Under the pieces are notes generated by a model. It saw only the letters and a program-made list of their open reading frames with translations, did not search any database and was not told where the DNA came from. A stretch of DNA of 64,000 bases from Amblyomma americanum (Eukaryota; Arthropoda; Arachnida; Ixodida; Ixodidae), in contig NW_027526484.1 in the NCBI RefSeq assembly GCF_052857255.1, forward strand, positions 1,213,501-1,277,500. The letters run 5' to 3'. This document shows positions 10,363-22,700 of the stretch, piece by piece. Each line of letters starts with the position of its first letter. The first letter of the stretch is position 1. The translations under genes and the position numbers were made by a program.

Positions 10363-10887
10363 CTATCTCTCAATGGTGAAATCTTTTACAGGATAGGTTT
10401 GCAAGTAGTATTGATTTGTTAATTGTCCTTCTAGCTTCTCTATGGTTTTTTGTGTACTTGCACCACTGACTGATTTGTTCCTCTGTGTGTGCATGTGCAT
10501 TTGGAAATCGGTAGGGAGATATTTCTGCCGACAGTGCTGCTGGCGGCATTCAAGGTGTGGGTGGGTAGCTTCACCTTGCATCACTGAGGAACGTATGAGG
10601 CAAGGTGTCTGCAGGCTGCTTCTGTAGCTTATACCTAACCTCTTACCTAAGAGTGGAGAGGCCATTTGATTGAGTGCGTTTTTAGAAAAGAAATTGCTGT
10701 CGATCTGCTCCTGCTGGGTCCGTCTGCGGCGAAATGCATTTAAAGACTGCCAACCAACGTGACACTCATCGATGCACTTGATACTTTGGTTGGTTTCAGT
10801 GTCAGAATCGTCGCCATTGCACTTATGCATTGTCCAGGTGAAACAATTAACAAGCTCACAAGTAAAGCGTGGTGCTAAAGCCTGCAA
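10363..10887 (-). CDS. Possible terminal exon of an unknown minus-strand gene
   Basis: A minus-strand frame of 174 codons from the first Met. On that strand the frame is entered through ttccccttcatttgcag, a good acceptor, so it could be a last exon of about 170 codons ending at 10363. The translation is Gln-rich and has Cys/His spacing such as ECRQQHCRQKY followed by FQMHMHTQR, which resembles a worn C2H2 finger, and a basic FRRRRTQQEQ stretch. It is unchanged in copy 2 (60578-61102), but that reflects the young duplication, not constraint. It may be chance or part of an old transposon. I assign no function. Confidence 0.3.
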   Translation of the reverse strand: MQALAPRFTCELVNCFTWTMHKCNGDDSDTETNQSIKCIDECHVGWQSLNAFRRRRTQQEQIDSNFFSKNALNQMASPLLGKRLGISYRSSLQTPCLIRSSVMQGEATHPHLECRQQHCRQKYLPTDFQMHMHTQRNKSVSGASTQKTIEKLEGQLTNQYYLQTYPVKDFTIER

Positions 10888-11433
10888 ATGAAGGGGAAAT
10901 GTTGAAGAATGCTATGCCTTTGCCAAATTTGTTTTTACCTCCTTTTCTTGAGCTAACCCTTACCTAGTTTTCTCCGCCACCGCTACCTTTTGCCATTGGA
11001 GGAAATGAAATAGGATAGCTGCACCTCAATGGGGGCGTGAAATTGCAAGAAAAAAAGGAAGTCTCTGCTCAATACATGGAGCCTGATATGGAGTTGGACC
11101 CTCTTTGTCTCGTGCTCATGTTTACCAGCATGTATAATTAGCCCATCAATGTCATCCAAATATCCGTAGTAGTTTGCAAATTGCGTTATTAGTTAGTGAT
11201 TGATTAAATTTAACTTTGCAGAGATATCAGTTGTGTCTTCCTAGGTGTATGCTTTCCATTCTTTATGAGGGCGCGTTTGAAGTGGGGCACTCTTTGAATA
11301 CTTTTTGTTTGAAACCTTGGGGAGGAGCTATTGAATGCCTATTTGCAAAAAAAAAAGTCAATTTAAGGTTTTCTGCTCTCGGTGGGGATTTTGGAAATAA
11401 CCCAGGTGACACATTTCCTGTTCCTGATTGCAG

Positions 11434-11915
11434 CGCACCCAGCAGCAGCTGCGTCACCAGCCGAGCAGCGCGACCTTGGAGCCGAGCTCCCTGTGGTTTG
11501 CCCCATGACAGTGCGGACTTCCGCGGCTGCAACGTTGACGGCCTCCGGCACAGGGCAGCTGCGAGAGGGGACACAGCCAGCTGAGGCAGCGCACTTACTT
11601 AGCAGGGCAAGGCCATCAAGGGAGGAGAGTTCGTCGGAGGAGGCGGAGCAAAGTGCCACAACTGGACAAGAGTGCCCACTGCAGCCACAGCAAATGGGGT
11701 CGGTGCTGGCGGCGCTGATGGCAATAGTAGAAAAATTGGGGCAGATTTCGGACAACATGCAGCTGTTTAGAAACGAGCTCGGGCTGTGGTTTAGGCCAGA
11801 CTTGCATCACCCTACGGAGCTGAGGGACAGGAGATGTGCCTCATGTGGCCAGGAGCAGTCATCAGGAGTGGCACCACTTCTGGTCAGGGGGCAGGAAGTA
11901 CCGGGCCAGGAACAG
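11434..11915 (+). CDS. Exon E1, first recognised exon of the window's central gene
   Basis: 482 nt between ttcctgattgcag and gtgggtgaag. Only one frame is open throughout; it enters in phase 1 and leaves in phase 0. The product starts Ala/Pro-rich, then Glu/Ser-rich (SREESSSEEAEQ), then has a likely amphipathic helix (LAALMAIVEKLGQI) and a CASCGQ motif. Leaving in phase 0 fits the next recognised exon at 25165, also phase 0, after a large intron holding the gypsy and P-like elements. The base composition is GC-richer than its surroundings. Upstream exons must exist, because it begins in mid-codon; I could not identify them with confidence. Duplicate at 61648-62129. Confidence 0.55.
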
Positions 11916-12444
11916 GTGGGTGAAGTCAGAAACACACCTTCGTCATTTGCGTTTTGACAGTTCATATTGAATCAAGTCAGGTTGCGATGAAGCTGGCCAT
12001 TAGGCTCCCATTGGCATGTACTTGCTGACTGTTGGCTGTCCATATTTGCTGCTGTATACTTATTCTGCACTGTCGGTTTTTATTTTCTTTGGCTACAATT
12101 GATGTGTGTGGGCGGTTCACGGGAAGTTGCTGTTAGAAAAAAAATTAGTGAATTCACAATTCTGAAATCTTCAGGGAAAGTGTTTTTTTTTTCGTGCTGA
12201 TTTCTGTGATGTCTTTTCATTTTGTGCAAAACAGGCACTTGAGCACTTACGTAATATTTTATGTAAGCTTTTCGCCGAGAGTTTTTAGGAATTTTTCAGC
12301 ACAGAACTTGCTAAAAGACATGTCATTGGTTTACCGGAATAAAATAAGGGTAAAATTACTTGCCGCCTATCATAGAAGTTGAGTTATATTGTTCTGAAGT
12401 TGCCACTTCATGGCTGGAAGAAAAATTTTTATTTGTGTTTGCAG

Positions 12445-12547
12445 TGGCGACTTCAAAATCGTGTAACCAGTTTTATGATAGATAGGACGATAATTTTACT
12501 TTTATTGCATTCTTCAATGTCAAGAGAAACCAATGGGATGCATTTTG
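12445..12547 (+). CDS. Weak candidate exon
   Basis: 103 nt between tttgtgtttgcag and gtaagttccc, open in phase 0 (WRLQNRVTSF...), leaving in phase 1. Splice signals are good but the translation is hydrophobic and undistinguished, and the exit phase does not fit the exon at 25165. It could be an alternative exon or chance. Confidence 0.2.
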
Positions 12548-12889
12548 GTAAGTTCCCTGCAGCAGAATTCCTTCAAAGCTCTCGGCAAAAAACTTACATA
12601 ACGTATTACATAAGTGCACAACTACTTGCTCTACACAAAATTAAATGACATATATTTGGAATAGGGAGGCTAAACCACATGTTCCCTGAAAGTTTCATAG
12701 TTGTGACTGAGGTATTAAAATTTTTTTTATGACCAGCTTCACCCCTTAAGGTGAGACGCGGGTCTTGAAATGATCAAAAAGTGCAAAAATTTCGATTTTG
12801 CAAAAATGGCATATTTGGGATCAATACACACTAAAGTTCCTGTCTAAAAAGCTTGAAGGTCTAAGTTCAAGATCCAACTACTAAGATAT

Positions 12890-13095
12890 TGCTACGCTAC
12901 TAACTACTCTAGTGGTGCCATACAGCGGCTAAACTGCATTTCCTGGCAGTTGGCAAGCCTTGAGCCATCTCGGGGCTAGATGCTTCGTCTTCTTCATCTC
13001 TCATGCTGCCTGCTGCCTTGCGCGTTCCAACGTCTTGCGCGTCTAATTAAAGCAAGTAAACCAGCCCTGCTTACGCCAACCGTTTCTCAGTGACA
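12890..13095 (+). repeat. Probable 5' LTR of Ty3/gypsy element
   Basis: Directly upstream of a primer-binding-like stretch (tttggtggaggtgctggg) and ending in tgaca. Contains aattaaa. The left edge is approximate because no 3' LTR is left to compare with. Duplicate starts near 63104. Confidence 0.5.
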
Positions 13096-13124
13096 TATTT
13101 GGTGGAGGTGCTGGGTGATGGCCC

Positions 13125-14482
13125 ATGTACGCTGACCTCGAGGACACCTTTGACGTCAGCTCTCAACGCGTGGCTACAACACCAGTCCACAAGGCGAGCC
13201 GCAGCCTGCGAGGCCTACAACCCGAGTTCGGCCAACTGAAAGCGCCGGTAAGGGCCATGACATCCACCGTGGCTAGCCAGACAAGTCAGCACTCCGGGAG
13301 TGCCCCGCCATTTGTCCTTCATGCACCTCGATCGCCGCCACCGTTCCACGGGGACAGTTTCTAGGACGTCGAAGACTGGTTGGCCAGCTTTGACCGAGTG
13401 GCGGGTTTCAATGAGTGGGACGGCGAGCGCAAGCTGCGCAACGTCTACTTTGCGCTGCAGGACGCGGCCAAAACGTGGTTTGAGAACCACGAAGCTTCCT
13501 TTACCACCTGGGAGGCTTTTCGTCGAGAGCTGCTAGCGACGTTTACCAGCAGCGAAGAAAAGAGAAAGCTGAAGTCGCCCTGCGCTCGAGATCACAGCAG
13601 CCGAACGAGGGCGTCGCGATGTTCATCGAGGACATGACCCGTCTGTTCAGTCGGGCCGACCCTGCTATGCCCGAAGCCCAGAAGGTACGCCACTTAATGC
13701 GTGGCGTAAAAGAGCAGCTGTTTGCCGGACTGGTCCGTGACCCGCCACGAACAGTGTCCGACTTCACCAAGGAGGCAATGAGTATCGAACGCTCTTTACA
13801 GGAACGGGGCGCCCACTACGGACGACAGGCTACTGTAGCAGCCGCTTCTCAGTCCCAGTACACGCCTACGTCGCTGCCCGCCGAGGACCTTTGGGAGCTT
13901 GTAAGAAGCCTGGTGCATGAGGAACTGGCGAAACTTCGCTTTGAAGCTCCACAGGTCAGCGTCGCTGCCGTTACGGATGTGGTCCGCGAAGAAATCCAAC
14001 GAGTTGTGCAGCCACCCCCCGCTCCACACCCGGTGCTCTCCGTTATGACGTACAGCGAGGCGCTACGAAGTCCTGGGCCAGCAATGCGAGCCTTTTCCCC
14101 CATCGCTCCTGTGGAATACCTGCAGGAGCCAATCGCAACAGCACCCTCCGTGCCGCAGGAGTTTAGGCCCCCCATGAACAAAGCGCACGTTTGGCGTACG
14201 CCAAACAATCGGCCACTCTGTTACCACTGCGGAGAGCCTGGCCACATCCTCCGCCACTGCCCCTACCACAGGATGGGTTTAAGGGGGTTTCCACCTGACG
14301 CACCTCGACCACGCTACGGTGAAAGACCACGGGATATCGAACAGTACCTGGATGAAAACATGCAATCTTCGACCTCGCAGCGACGCCAGTCCCGATCGCC
14401 ATCCCCAAGACGGTTCTCTTCGCCCGGCCGCCCGTCATCCTCTGGCCAGTTCAGAGGTACGTCCCCACGTCGGGAAAACTGA
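13125..14482 (+). pseudogene. Ty3/gypsy gag, broken
   Basis: Capsid/nucleocapsid precursor. The first part reads to a TAG at 13362-13364, continues in the same frame (WLASFDRVAGFNEWDGE), then changes frame near 13565 to the long frame ending at 14482. The nucleocapsid CCHC knuckle is intact: CYHCGEPGHILRHC near 14219-14262, followed by an Arg/Ser-rich tail. The stop and the frameshift are also in copy 2 (63339 onward), so they predate the duplication. Confidence 0.85.
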
Positions 14483-14640
14483 AGACGGCGTCCTCCGGGG
14501 GTAGGGCTGCCTCTACTGGACCAAGTCAAGAGCCTCCACTCGATGATTCGCCGCGACGCTCCGACCGACGACGACCTGACCCGACGACCTCGACGACGTG
14601 CTGCGACCGACTGGCCTCCCCCGAAATTCCGGTATCCGCC

Positions 14641-17540
14641 GACAACCATGACGTTACCACACTCGTGGATACCGGCGCCGATTTTTCGGTAATGAGCAGA
14701 CGGTTAGCCACGGTCTTGAGGTAGGTTCTGACCCCTTGGTCTGGGCCGCAGATCCGGACAGCTGGTGGCCACATGGTAACTCCGATCGGTGTCTGCACTT
14801 GCGAATCCAGATCCGCGGTGTTACTTTCCCTGGCTGCTTTGCTGTGTTACCCGAGTGCTCCAAAGACCTCATACTCGGTTTGGATTTCCTTCAAGAGTAC
14901 GGTGCCGTTATCAACCTCCTGGAGCTAATCGTGTCGTTTTCCACCCAAGGTCCTGTCGACGACGATACCGAGCCACGCAGGGCTAAGTTATGCGTCTGTG
15001 ACGACCACGTTTTGATCCCATCAAGATCCAGCATGTTTGTTACTGTAGAGTGCGATAACAGCACCAAAATTCGTGGCATTGCTGAAACCAACATGTCGCT
15101 GCTCCTTGGTCGGCAAGTCTGTGTTGCTCGAGGAATTGTTGAACTGGACAAGGGCCGAACCGAACTCTTGGTGACCAATTTTGGTTGTGAACCTCAGTGT
15201 TTGCCTGGCAGAACAGCTATTGCGTATTTCGAGGAACTCAGCGAATTCGTGGGACAGCACGCTTTGTCCGGAGCCCCGGCATCAGTGGAGGAACCGACCA
15301 CTCCCATAAACACTGATGTGAACCCAAACCTCCCAACTAACCAGAAACGCTGCTTGGAAAGCGTTATCCAGTCTTTCTGCGACTGCTTTGCCTCGACATT
15401 CAAGGTTAGGCAGACACCGCTCACAAAGCACCGAATTATAGTTGACGCCAACCAACGGCCGTTATGTCAGCTGCCCTACCGCATCTCTTCGAAGGAGCGC
15501 GATGTCATTCGCCGCCAAGTTCAAGAAATGCTCAAGGACAACGTGATACAGCCGTCGACGAGCCCGTGGGCATCGCCTGTTGTTGTAGTGGCAAAGAAAG
15601 ATGGAACCCTACGGTTCTGCGTTGATTACAGACGTTTAAACAAAGTCACTAAAAAGGATGTTTATCCTCTCCCACGTATTGATGACTCCCTGGACCGGCT
15701 GCGCCACGCCAAGTACTTCTCATCACTAGATTTACAAAGCGGCTATTGGCAAATCGAGGTGGACGAACGCGACCGGGAAAAGACCGCCTTTATTACACCG
15801 GACGGTCTGAACGAATTCCGGGTGCTCCCTTTCGGCCTGTGCTCGGCTCCTGCAACCTTCCAGAGGATGATGGACACCGTTCTTGCCGATCTCAAATGGC
15901 AGTCCTGTCTCGTGTACTTGGATGACGTTGTCATCTTTTCTGACACATTCGAAGAGCACCTGAGACGCCTGCGCGCTGTGTTCGAAGCAATTCGGTCGGC
16001 CGGTCTTTCCCTGAAGCCCGAAAAGTGTCACTTCGCTTTCGAAGAGTTGAAGTTTCTGGGCCACATCGTGAGCGCTAAAGGGGTTAGCCCAGACCCCAAT
16101 AAGACTGCTGCCGAGGCTGCTTTTCCTGTGCCCACCGATAAGCGCAGTGTGCGCCGCTTTCTGGGTCTCTGCGCCTATTATCGACGTTTTGTGCAGAACT
16201 TCTCTCAGATCGCTGAGCCCCTCACGCGACTCACGAAAGATTCCGAACCATTCTTCTGGGACCTGGAGCAACAGCAAGCTTTTGAAGACCTCCACACTCG
16301 TCTCCAAAGTACGCCCACCCTTGGACACTTCGACAAGTCAGCCGACACTGAACTACACACAGACGCCAGCAACATCGGCCTCGGTGCGGTCCTTGTGCAG
16401 AGGCAGGATGGTCTCGAACGCGTAATCGCATACGCGAGCCGCACATTGTCACAATCTGAGGCAAACTATTCCACCACCGAAAAAGAATGCCTGGCCATTG
16501 TGTGGGCAGTAACAAAATTTCGCCCGTACCTATACGGCCGCCCTGTCAGGATCGTCAGCGACCACCACTCGCTGTGTTGGCTGGCGAACCTCAAAGATTC
16601 CTCGGGACGGCTTGCACGCTGGAGCCTTCGACTTCAGAAATTCGATGTCACCATCGTCTATAAGTCTGGTAGGAAGCACAGTGATGCCGACTGTTTGTCT
16701 CGTGCTCCTATCGAGAACAACCGAGCTGACCCCGACGACGATTCTGTTTTTCTTGGTGCTATCTCCACGTCCATCCTCATTCAACGCCAAAGAGACGACA
16801 GCAAACTACGGCCCCTCATTGAGTATCTAGAAGGAAGCGCTCAGTCTCCCCCGCGAATCTTTTCGCGCGGGCTGTTGCCGTTCTGTTTATGTGACGGCGT
16901 CCTGTATAAGAAAAACTACAGTCCAACAGAAGCTGTCTATCTATTCGTTGTGCCTACGGCCCTTCGCGACGAAGTCCTGCAGGCGAGCCATGATGACCCA
17001 TCTTCTGGTCACCTGGGTTTTTGTCGAACTTTGGCACAAATACGGCAAAAATACTACTGGCCAAGGGTTGCTGCAGTTGTGAAACGTTACGTAAGAACTT
17101 GCCGCGAGTGCCAGCGTCGCAAGACGCCGCCGACTAAGCCAGCCGGCCTACTCCAGCATTTTGATCCGCCTCAGGTTCCCTTCCACCAAGTTGGCATGGA
17201 CATACTCGGCCCATTTCCGGAGTCCTCGCTGGGCAACCGCTACATTGTGGTTGCCACCGACTACCTCAGCCGATACTGTGAGGCTAAAGCTCTTCCCCGT
17301 GGTACTGCTGACGAAATTGCGAACTTTTTCATTCAAAACATTGTGCTTCGTCATGGTGCACCCACCATTGTTTTAACTGACAGGGAAACAGCGTTCACCT
17401 CGGCCCTTACGCAGGAGGTTATGCGCCTAAGCGGCACCAGTCACCGCAAAACAACCGCTTACCACCCCCAAACGAACGGCCTCACCGAACGGCTCAACAA
17501 GACGACCGCCGACATCTTCAGCTTGTGCCTGCTGTTATAA
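14641..17540 (+). pseudogene. Ty3/gypsy pol, protease frame broken, integrase truncated
   Basis: Protease active site VDTGADFSVM near 14665, then a TAG at 14722-14724 and a frame change. From 14736 one 934-codon frame runs on: protease end (LILGLDFLQEYG), reverse transcriptase with FCVDYRRLNK, LPFGLCSAPATFQ and the catalytic YLDD near 15914, RNase H starting LHTDASNIGLGAV, integrase zinc-binding HH-CC near 16990-17120, and the D, D, E triad (MDILGPF, LTDRETAF, TNGLTERLN). The frame ends within about 20 codons of the catalytic Glu, so the integrase C-terminal domain is missing. The reverse transcriptase looks intact, the element as a whole is not. Confidence 0.9.
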
Positions 17541-18970
17541 CGGGACACTGAGTATAATGCCGTTAAAAGTTTGTTTATGGAAAATATTGACTTAATGGTT
17601 CCTCTTTTTGGCTTTGTTCTCTTTTGTTTGTCAGCCAAAAACGCAGTTATTGGTGAGCAGATTGGGTTTGAAAATGGAATTCCTTTTTTTACCATTTTAT
17701 TTGGACTTGCGCCGTCAAGAGTAAAACACAAGAAGGGCTACGTAACGTGTAACAAACATCTGCAAAAGTATACGGTAATGTCTAGAAGAAATCTATTTTA
17801 AGATGTCCTCTGCACAATGAGGCAAAAAGAGGTGTTATATGCCTGCTAAAACTCCGCCAACAAAGATCTAGAAAACTTCTTCGTAAGAACTCTCTAAGAA
17901 CATATTTAGATATTTTTATTTTTTGGAAATGGCTGCTTATATGAAGCCTGTAGACACCAGATCAGAATGCTATATATTTAGAACCCTCTAAAATCAACCA
18001 GTGGGATTTCATCAGGCTTAGTGCTCATGCTTTTTTTAGAGCTGCAGATTTTATTTGCTCACATATGTGCAGTATTGCTCGAACCGCAAAGGTCAGGTAG
18101 CTGCCCTTTGCAGCATAGATACACATGCAAATGAGGCAAGAAAACCCGCTTCATCAGTCTCTGCCATAGGTTATTATATAAGTGTCCAATCAAAAAAAAA
18201 CTAAATTGCGTGGCATTAAAATTGGAAGTAGCAGGATGCTTGCTTTGCAGAGGCCGCCTTACAAATTTCTCTTACACTGAGAAGTTTCGTACCTGCAGTT
18301 TCATACCTGCATACGTTCCGGAGTAATCTTCTCATCAGAGAAATTTTTAAAACATTTGGTGGAAAACGTATATTTAGAAAAGTTTATAAAACATTTGTGA
18401 ATAAACCTCTTTTGTCAGTATGTTTTTAAAACATTTTTGGACAAGCCTCCATTATTTGATGAGGTGTTTTTTAAATGTTTCAATCTAGAGTTGCACGCTG
18501 TTAACGTTTGGAGTTGTTTGAAGACGTTTTATAGAAGTTATGTGTTTCATGGGAAGATACTCCAAGATTTATATTTCTGAGGTGTACGGTGGTGGTGTAA
18601 CTCAACCCTCAGGGATCTGTGCATAAGAAAAGTATATCTTGACACCATGCCGCATTTTGCTTGCGAAAACGGCCTGTGGTGGCGATGCCTGTAAATCATT
18701 TCTGGATGGTTTCTGTAGCTTATAAGGGTGCCGTTTTCAGTTAAAAGTAGCCTCCCTGTTGTTTGGTGCTCCAGTTGCGCCATTTGCGCTTTATACATTT
18801 ACATTTTGCTGCGCAATTCTGCTCCAAAAGCGGAAAATTGATCAATATTGCTCCTTAGCTGCGCTAAAAAGAAGTCGCTGTCACAAATATTCTTGGAACC
18901 ATACTGGCTTTCAGTTGGCAACCTACTAAAATGTCTCTGCAGTTGGCAACCCAGAGCACTTGTGGGCTGG
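17541..18970. other. AT-rich intron/spacer
   Basis: No supported exon. Several loosely repeated segments around 18350-18480 contain variants of aaaacattt. Nothing else recognised. Confidence 0.4.
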
Positions 18971-18978
18971 CTCGTGGT

Positions 18979-19011
18979 TATAGTGTACTAGAATACTCTC
19001 TAGTGGCGCGA
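18979..19011 (+). repeat. P-like element terminal inverted repeat, left
   Basis: Pairs with 23537-23569; mismatches at positions 8, 20 and 30 of the repeat. Confidence 0.9.
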
Positions 19012-19730
19012 GTGGCGAGGCGCAGGCGAGCCGTTTTCTAACAGACGCCATGAGATGGCGCCACCGCAACTTTTCATAGGCACAGGAATTCGCGTAGTTT
19101 TGAAAAGGTCGTCTGTCATCTTGCGTTTTTCATCTCATTTACTAATAAGAATCGCTCATTTATTACTTCTTGCTGTTCTCCGCCTGTCAGTTACAGTGAC
19201 TAGGCTTGTTAATTATTGAAACGCGTCTGAAAACCACGTACCTAAGCAAGGATACAACATTCCTACTGTCGCGTCGTCTGCTAAACTCCGACTTGCAGAG
19301 TGATTTTTTGGCGCAAAACACCATCGCAGAATGACAAGCGGTCAGCATGACATACAGAGCAAATTATTTGCGCGACCATTGCTGTGGTTTGAAGATCAAG
19401 ACCCGAAAGCAATGCCATTTAGTGTGTGTACTCACAGCCATTTATTGTCCACACACTTTCAGAAGTAAACCGTTTAAGCTAAATTTTATGCGGCATTTTG
19501 AGCTCATATATGGCTCAGAGAAGTCAATGGTCTTGTAAATATGATTGATTTACTGCTATGATGTGAGTTTTGGTGTTGTTTTTGATGTAGTAATAATTAT
19601 AAAATTGATGTCACAGCTATGTACACATGAACACCATATGAAGCTTTTATTTACAACTGAATTCAGTGCAGAAATGATCAGAAAAAAATCTTGTTTGCAA
19701 AAATCCACAACTTCCCTGCCATTGCCTTGT

Positions 19731-22700
19731 TCAGCACCTACTCAATTTAAGGTGCTTTGACGCCTGCCGCTTGCTGTCGCTGGCTCGATTAATGCTCTTG
19801 GTGAAAAAATGCAGACGAGTAGTTAGGTAAAATGCAGTTATTTCTGCAGCTATGGTATGAGCGTGCTCAGGGCATCCAAGCTCAGTTTGCTGCTTTTGCT
19901 TAGCAAGGTCCAAAACATCAAGCACACTTTCAGAGTGCAGCTCTGAAAGGCTAAAGCAGGTTGTGAATGACTCTTCGAGGTCAGCCACAAATTTAAACAA
20001 CTTGCTTGAAGGGTAAAGTAACCCACCATTGTCCTTTAAACGGACAAGCTCGGCCATGTTTAAATTGTCCGCTGCCTCCTTGGTGAGCAAAAGAAGGTTA
20101 AGACACCTTTCACAACCCGTTTTTAGAACGCATTTTCGCGCGACGTAACCAGCAATGTAAAAGGTTAGCCTGCAGTCGCTTGATGCCACAACAATGGAAG
20201 AATGGTCAGGCACAGCTTTTGTGAGCAGGGCGTCGGCTGCATCCAAGTTTCCGGCATCGAGAAATCTGTCAATGAGTTTCTCCCTCCCAGTGCAAGTGTC
20301 CTGCTCACCAGCATCTGCATTCAAGAGTGAACTTAAAACAGCAGGCTCGCAGTTTCCTCTTGACACAGAGTGTGCAAGATTGCTGAAGCTGAGACAGTTC
20401 ACTGTAGCAATGAACTGCTGAGGTGTAGGATGAGTATTGCATCCCGATGACTGTCTGACGATGCCAAAAAGATGTTCCACGGGGTCTTGGCTCACCCTGC
20501 TTGTCATTACATACTTGAAACCAATGTGTTGAGTCAAATACTTCAACAGCGACAAGGTACTGCATAGAGTTACACGCAGTCCAGTTACTGTGGACTGGCT
20601 TAGAAAGCCCCGCTGCCCATTTGTGTGGCGTTCCCACTCTGACAGAAACGACAGAAAAGAATTCAACTTGTCGGCCGATGCAGAGTTCGGACGCAGTGCT
20701 TCAGCTGGAAAGCGTGACGTCATGACTTGTATAACACCATGAATGATCCTGCAAGAGCAATGTTAATGTTCAATTTCAATCACACTTAGGTATTTAACTT
20801 ATTTACGACACATAAATAATAAAGCGTTCAGTTAGTCATGTGGTCGTGCACCAGTTCACTATAGCACACTGTATTAAGTGAGACTTGTTGTCAGGCAGGC
20901 TAGTCCCAGTTTGATCTAGGCTGTGGTTGAAGGTTAGGTTGACAAAATAAGGCATTTTCTTTGTACCTGGAGTAGTGGAGTTATCATTCTATGATATGCA
21001 ATACTTACTCAAAAAAGTGAACTGTCGCTGTTATACTGCCGCACAGAGGCTCTAACATGGCTTTTTGCAGCTGAAGCCCATGAATTACTTTTTCACTGAA
21101 AAGCTGGAACGCAAAGGAGACTCTCATTTTCTCGAAATTGTTAGGGTTCGTATGGCTGGATGTGATGCATGCATAGCCTGCAGGGTAACATTGCTTCCGT
21201 CCAGCTCCACAGCTTTTCGAATAGTTCGCATTGTCACCTGCAGGTAAGGCAAATCAGTAATTATTTACTGCCAGTTAGAATGACTGGAACAAAAATTACA
21301 GAAAACAGTTAAGCATGCCGCTTTGGCAAATACTTACTTGGCCCTTTGGTGTTTGGAAATCCAAGCTCAACAGCCGGTTTCGAAGGCACTTTATGAGGTG
21401 AGGGAAGTCTGACATGAAGAAAAGTTGACGGTGCTCGTCTACAGGATGTGGTGCACTGCATTTAATGTGGTCCAAAGATGCCTTGATGCCCATTAATGTC
21501 CACATCCGTCAGTTCCAACTTGCTCCGTTTGATGTTACGAACTCAACCTTCAGCCCTGCTTTTTCTGCCAAAATTATGGCTTCAATCATGATCTTCGTTA
21601 AGGTACTGCCGCAAATGTTCCCTCTTGTTGCAAATGCTGCAAGAATTTGGGTCCATTTTCCAACAAACGGTACGAAAACCAGAACCATTCCGTGATCGCA
21701 TGGTGTGTGTTTGTCCTCAGTCGATGTAAACTTGCCGAGATCCACGAAACCATCTATGTGGCCAGCCGTTGTCACAGAAAGATGCTGAGAGAGCTTCATC
21801 TCATCGACAATAATTCCACCGTGGCGTGCATATTCATCCATTGTGGCCGTCTTTTCACTGATGACTTTGAAGATCTTTGGGCAGAAACCAAACCCTGTTC
21901 TGTAGGATTTCAAATATTTGCGTAGAGTTGTTTTACTCGGGAGTGACAGTATCTTTTCCTTCCTCAGGTGCTCATAAAGCCTGGCACTCTTCATTTTCAT
22001 TATGAGGCACTCCAGGACCCATTCGTTAGAATACTGCATGCCTTTTGTGCTTTTTCTTGAAGCAGATTTAAACATGTGAAGTGTTGCTTCACGCTGTTTT
22101 GGAGGGAGACTTTCTATTCTAGAGGCAAATTCTTTCTCATTGATGTCTTTGTTTTTAGCTGCCATTGCTTTCAGTTGGCCCTTTAATGCAGTGGCACTGG
22201 TCTTCAAACGTTTTGTCTTCTGCTTTTGAAGTTTTAGACGCTGAGCAAGAGCTCCTTTCTTGGACACACGGGCTTTTAAGCTCGACTTTCGGGTCAGCAA
22301 TAACTTTCGATGCGACTTGCACTCTGGGCAGATAAGTCCTGTCGATGAAAAAAAAAAACGCAACTGTTTAAATGCTGGAATAAAGAATACATACATACGA
22401 GACTAGTACATGAAAGTCTCTTAAAATTACTTACCAACGGACGGGAGCACTTTATGCTGAAGACGCAGAGTCCGTTGCTGCATGTTGCTGCCTGAAGTTT
22501 CACCGTCAAGTTCGGTAACACCTGCCTATATTCATCATCCGTCATTGCTCCCTTGCAAACACAAGTTGCTTCGGCATCCTGCAGTACAGCTGCAGCGTCG
22601 CCAACAGAGGCAACTGTTTTTTCTGTGCACATCACTCCTTGGTAATAAATGTCAGCACAAACTTTGCCTCCGACAGGCTTGAAAACCACAGCTCGCTCAT

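Larger units (their letters stand above)
1..13786. repeat. Segmental duplication, copy 1
   Basis: This block matches 52449-64000 in the same orientation and order. The offset is 52448 at the start, 52889 after about 2.3 kb and about 50215 after 9.69 kb. The steps come from the LINE end present only in copy 2 and the 2673-bp Penelope-like insertion present only in copy 1. Most of 1-1400 and 4750-13786 is identical apart from rare single-base changes; about 1420-4740 is clearly more diverged. The match runs to the window edge, so the true length is unknown. It contains the 3' end of one gene copy (exons A1 and D1), the spacer, and the first recognised exon (E1) of the next. Confidence 0.95.
12890..17540 (+). 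mobile_element. Ty3/gypsy retrotransposon, 3'-truncated
   Basis: Order: probable LTR, primer-binding-like site, gag, protease, reverse transcriptase, RNase H, integrase, the usual Ty3/gypsy order. It ends abruptly just after the catalytic Glu of integrase; the integrase C-terminus and 3' LTR are absent and the following sequence is unrelated. The gag start and the 5' end recur at 63104-64000 in copy 2. Confidence 0.85.
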
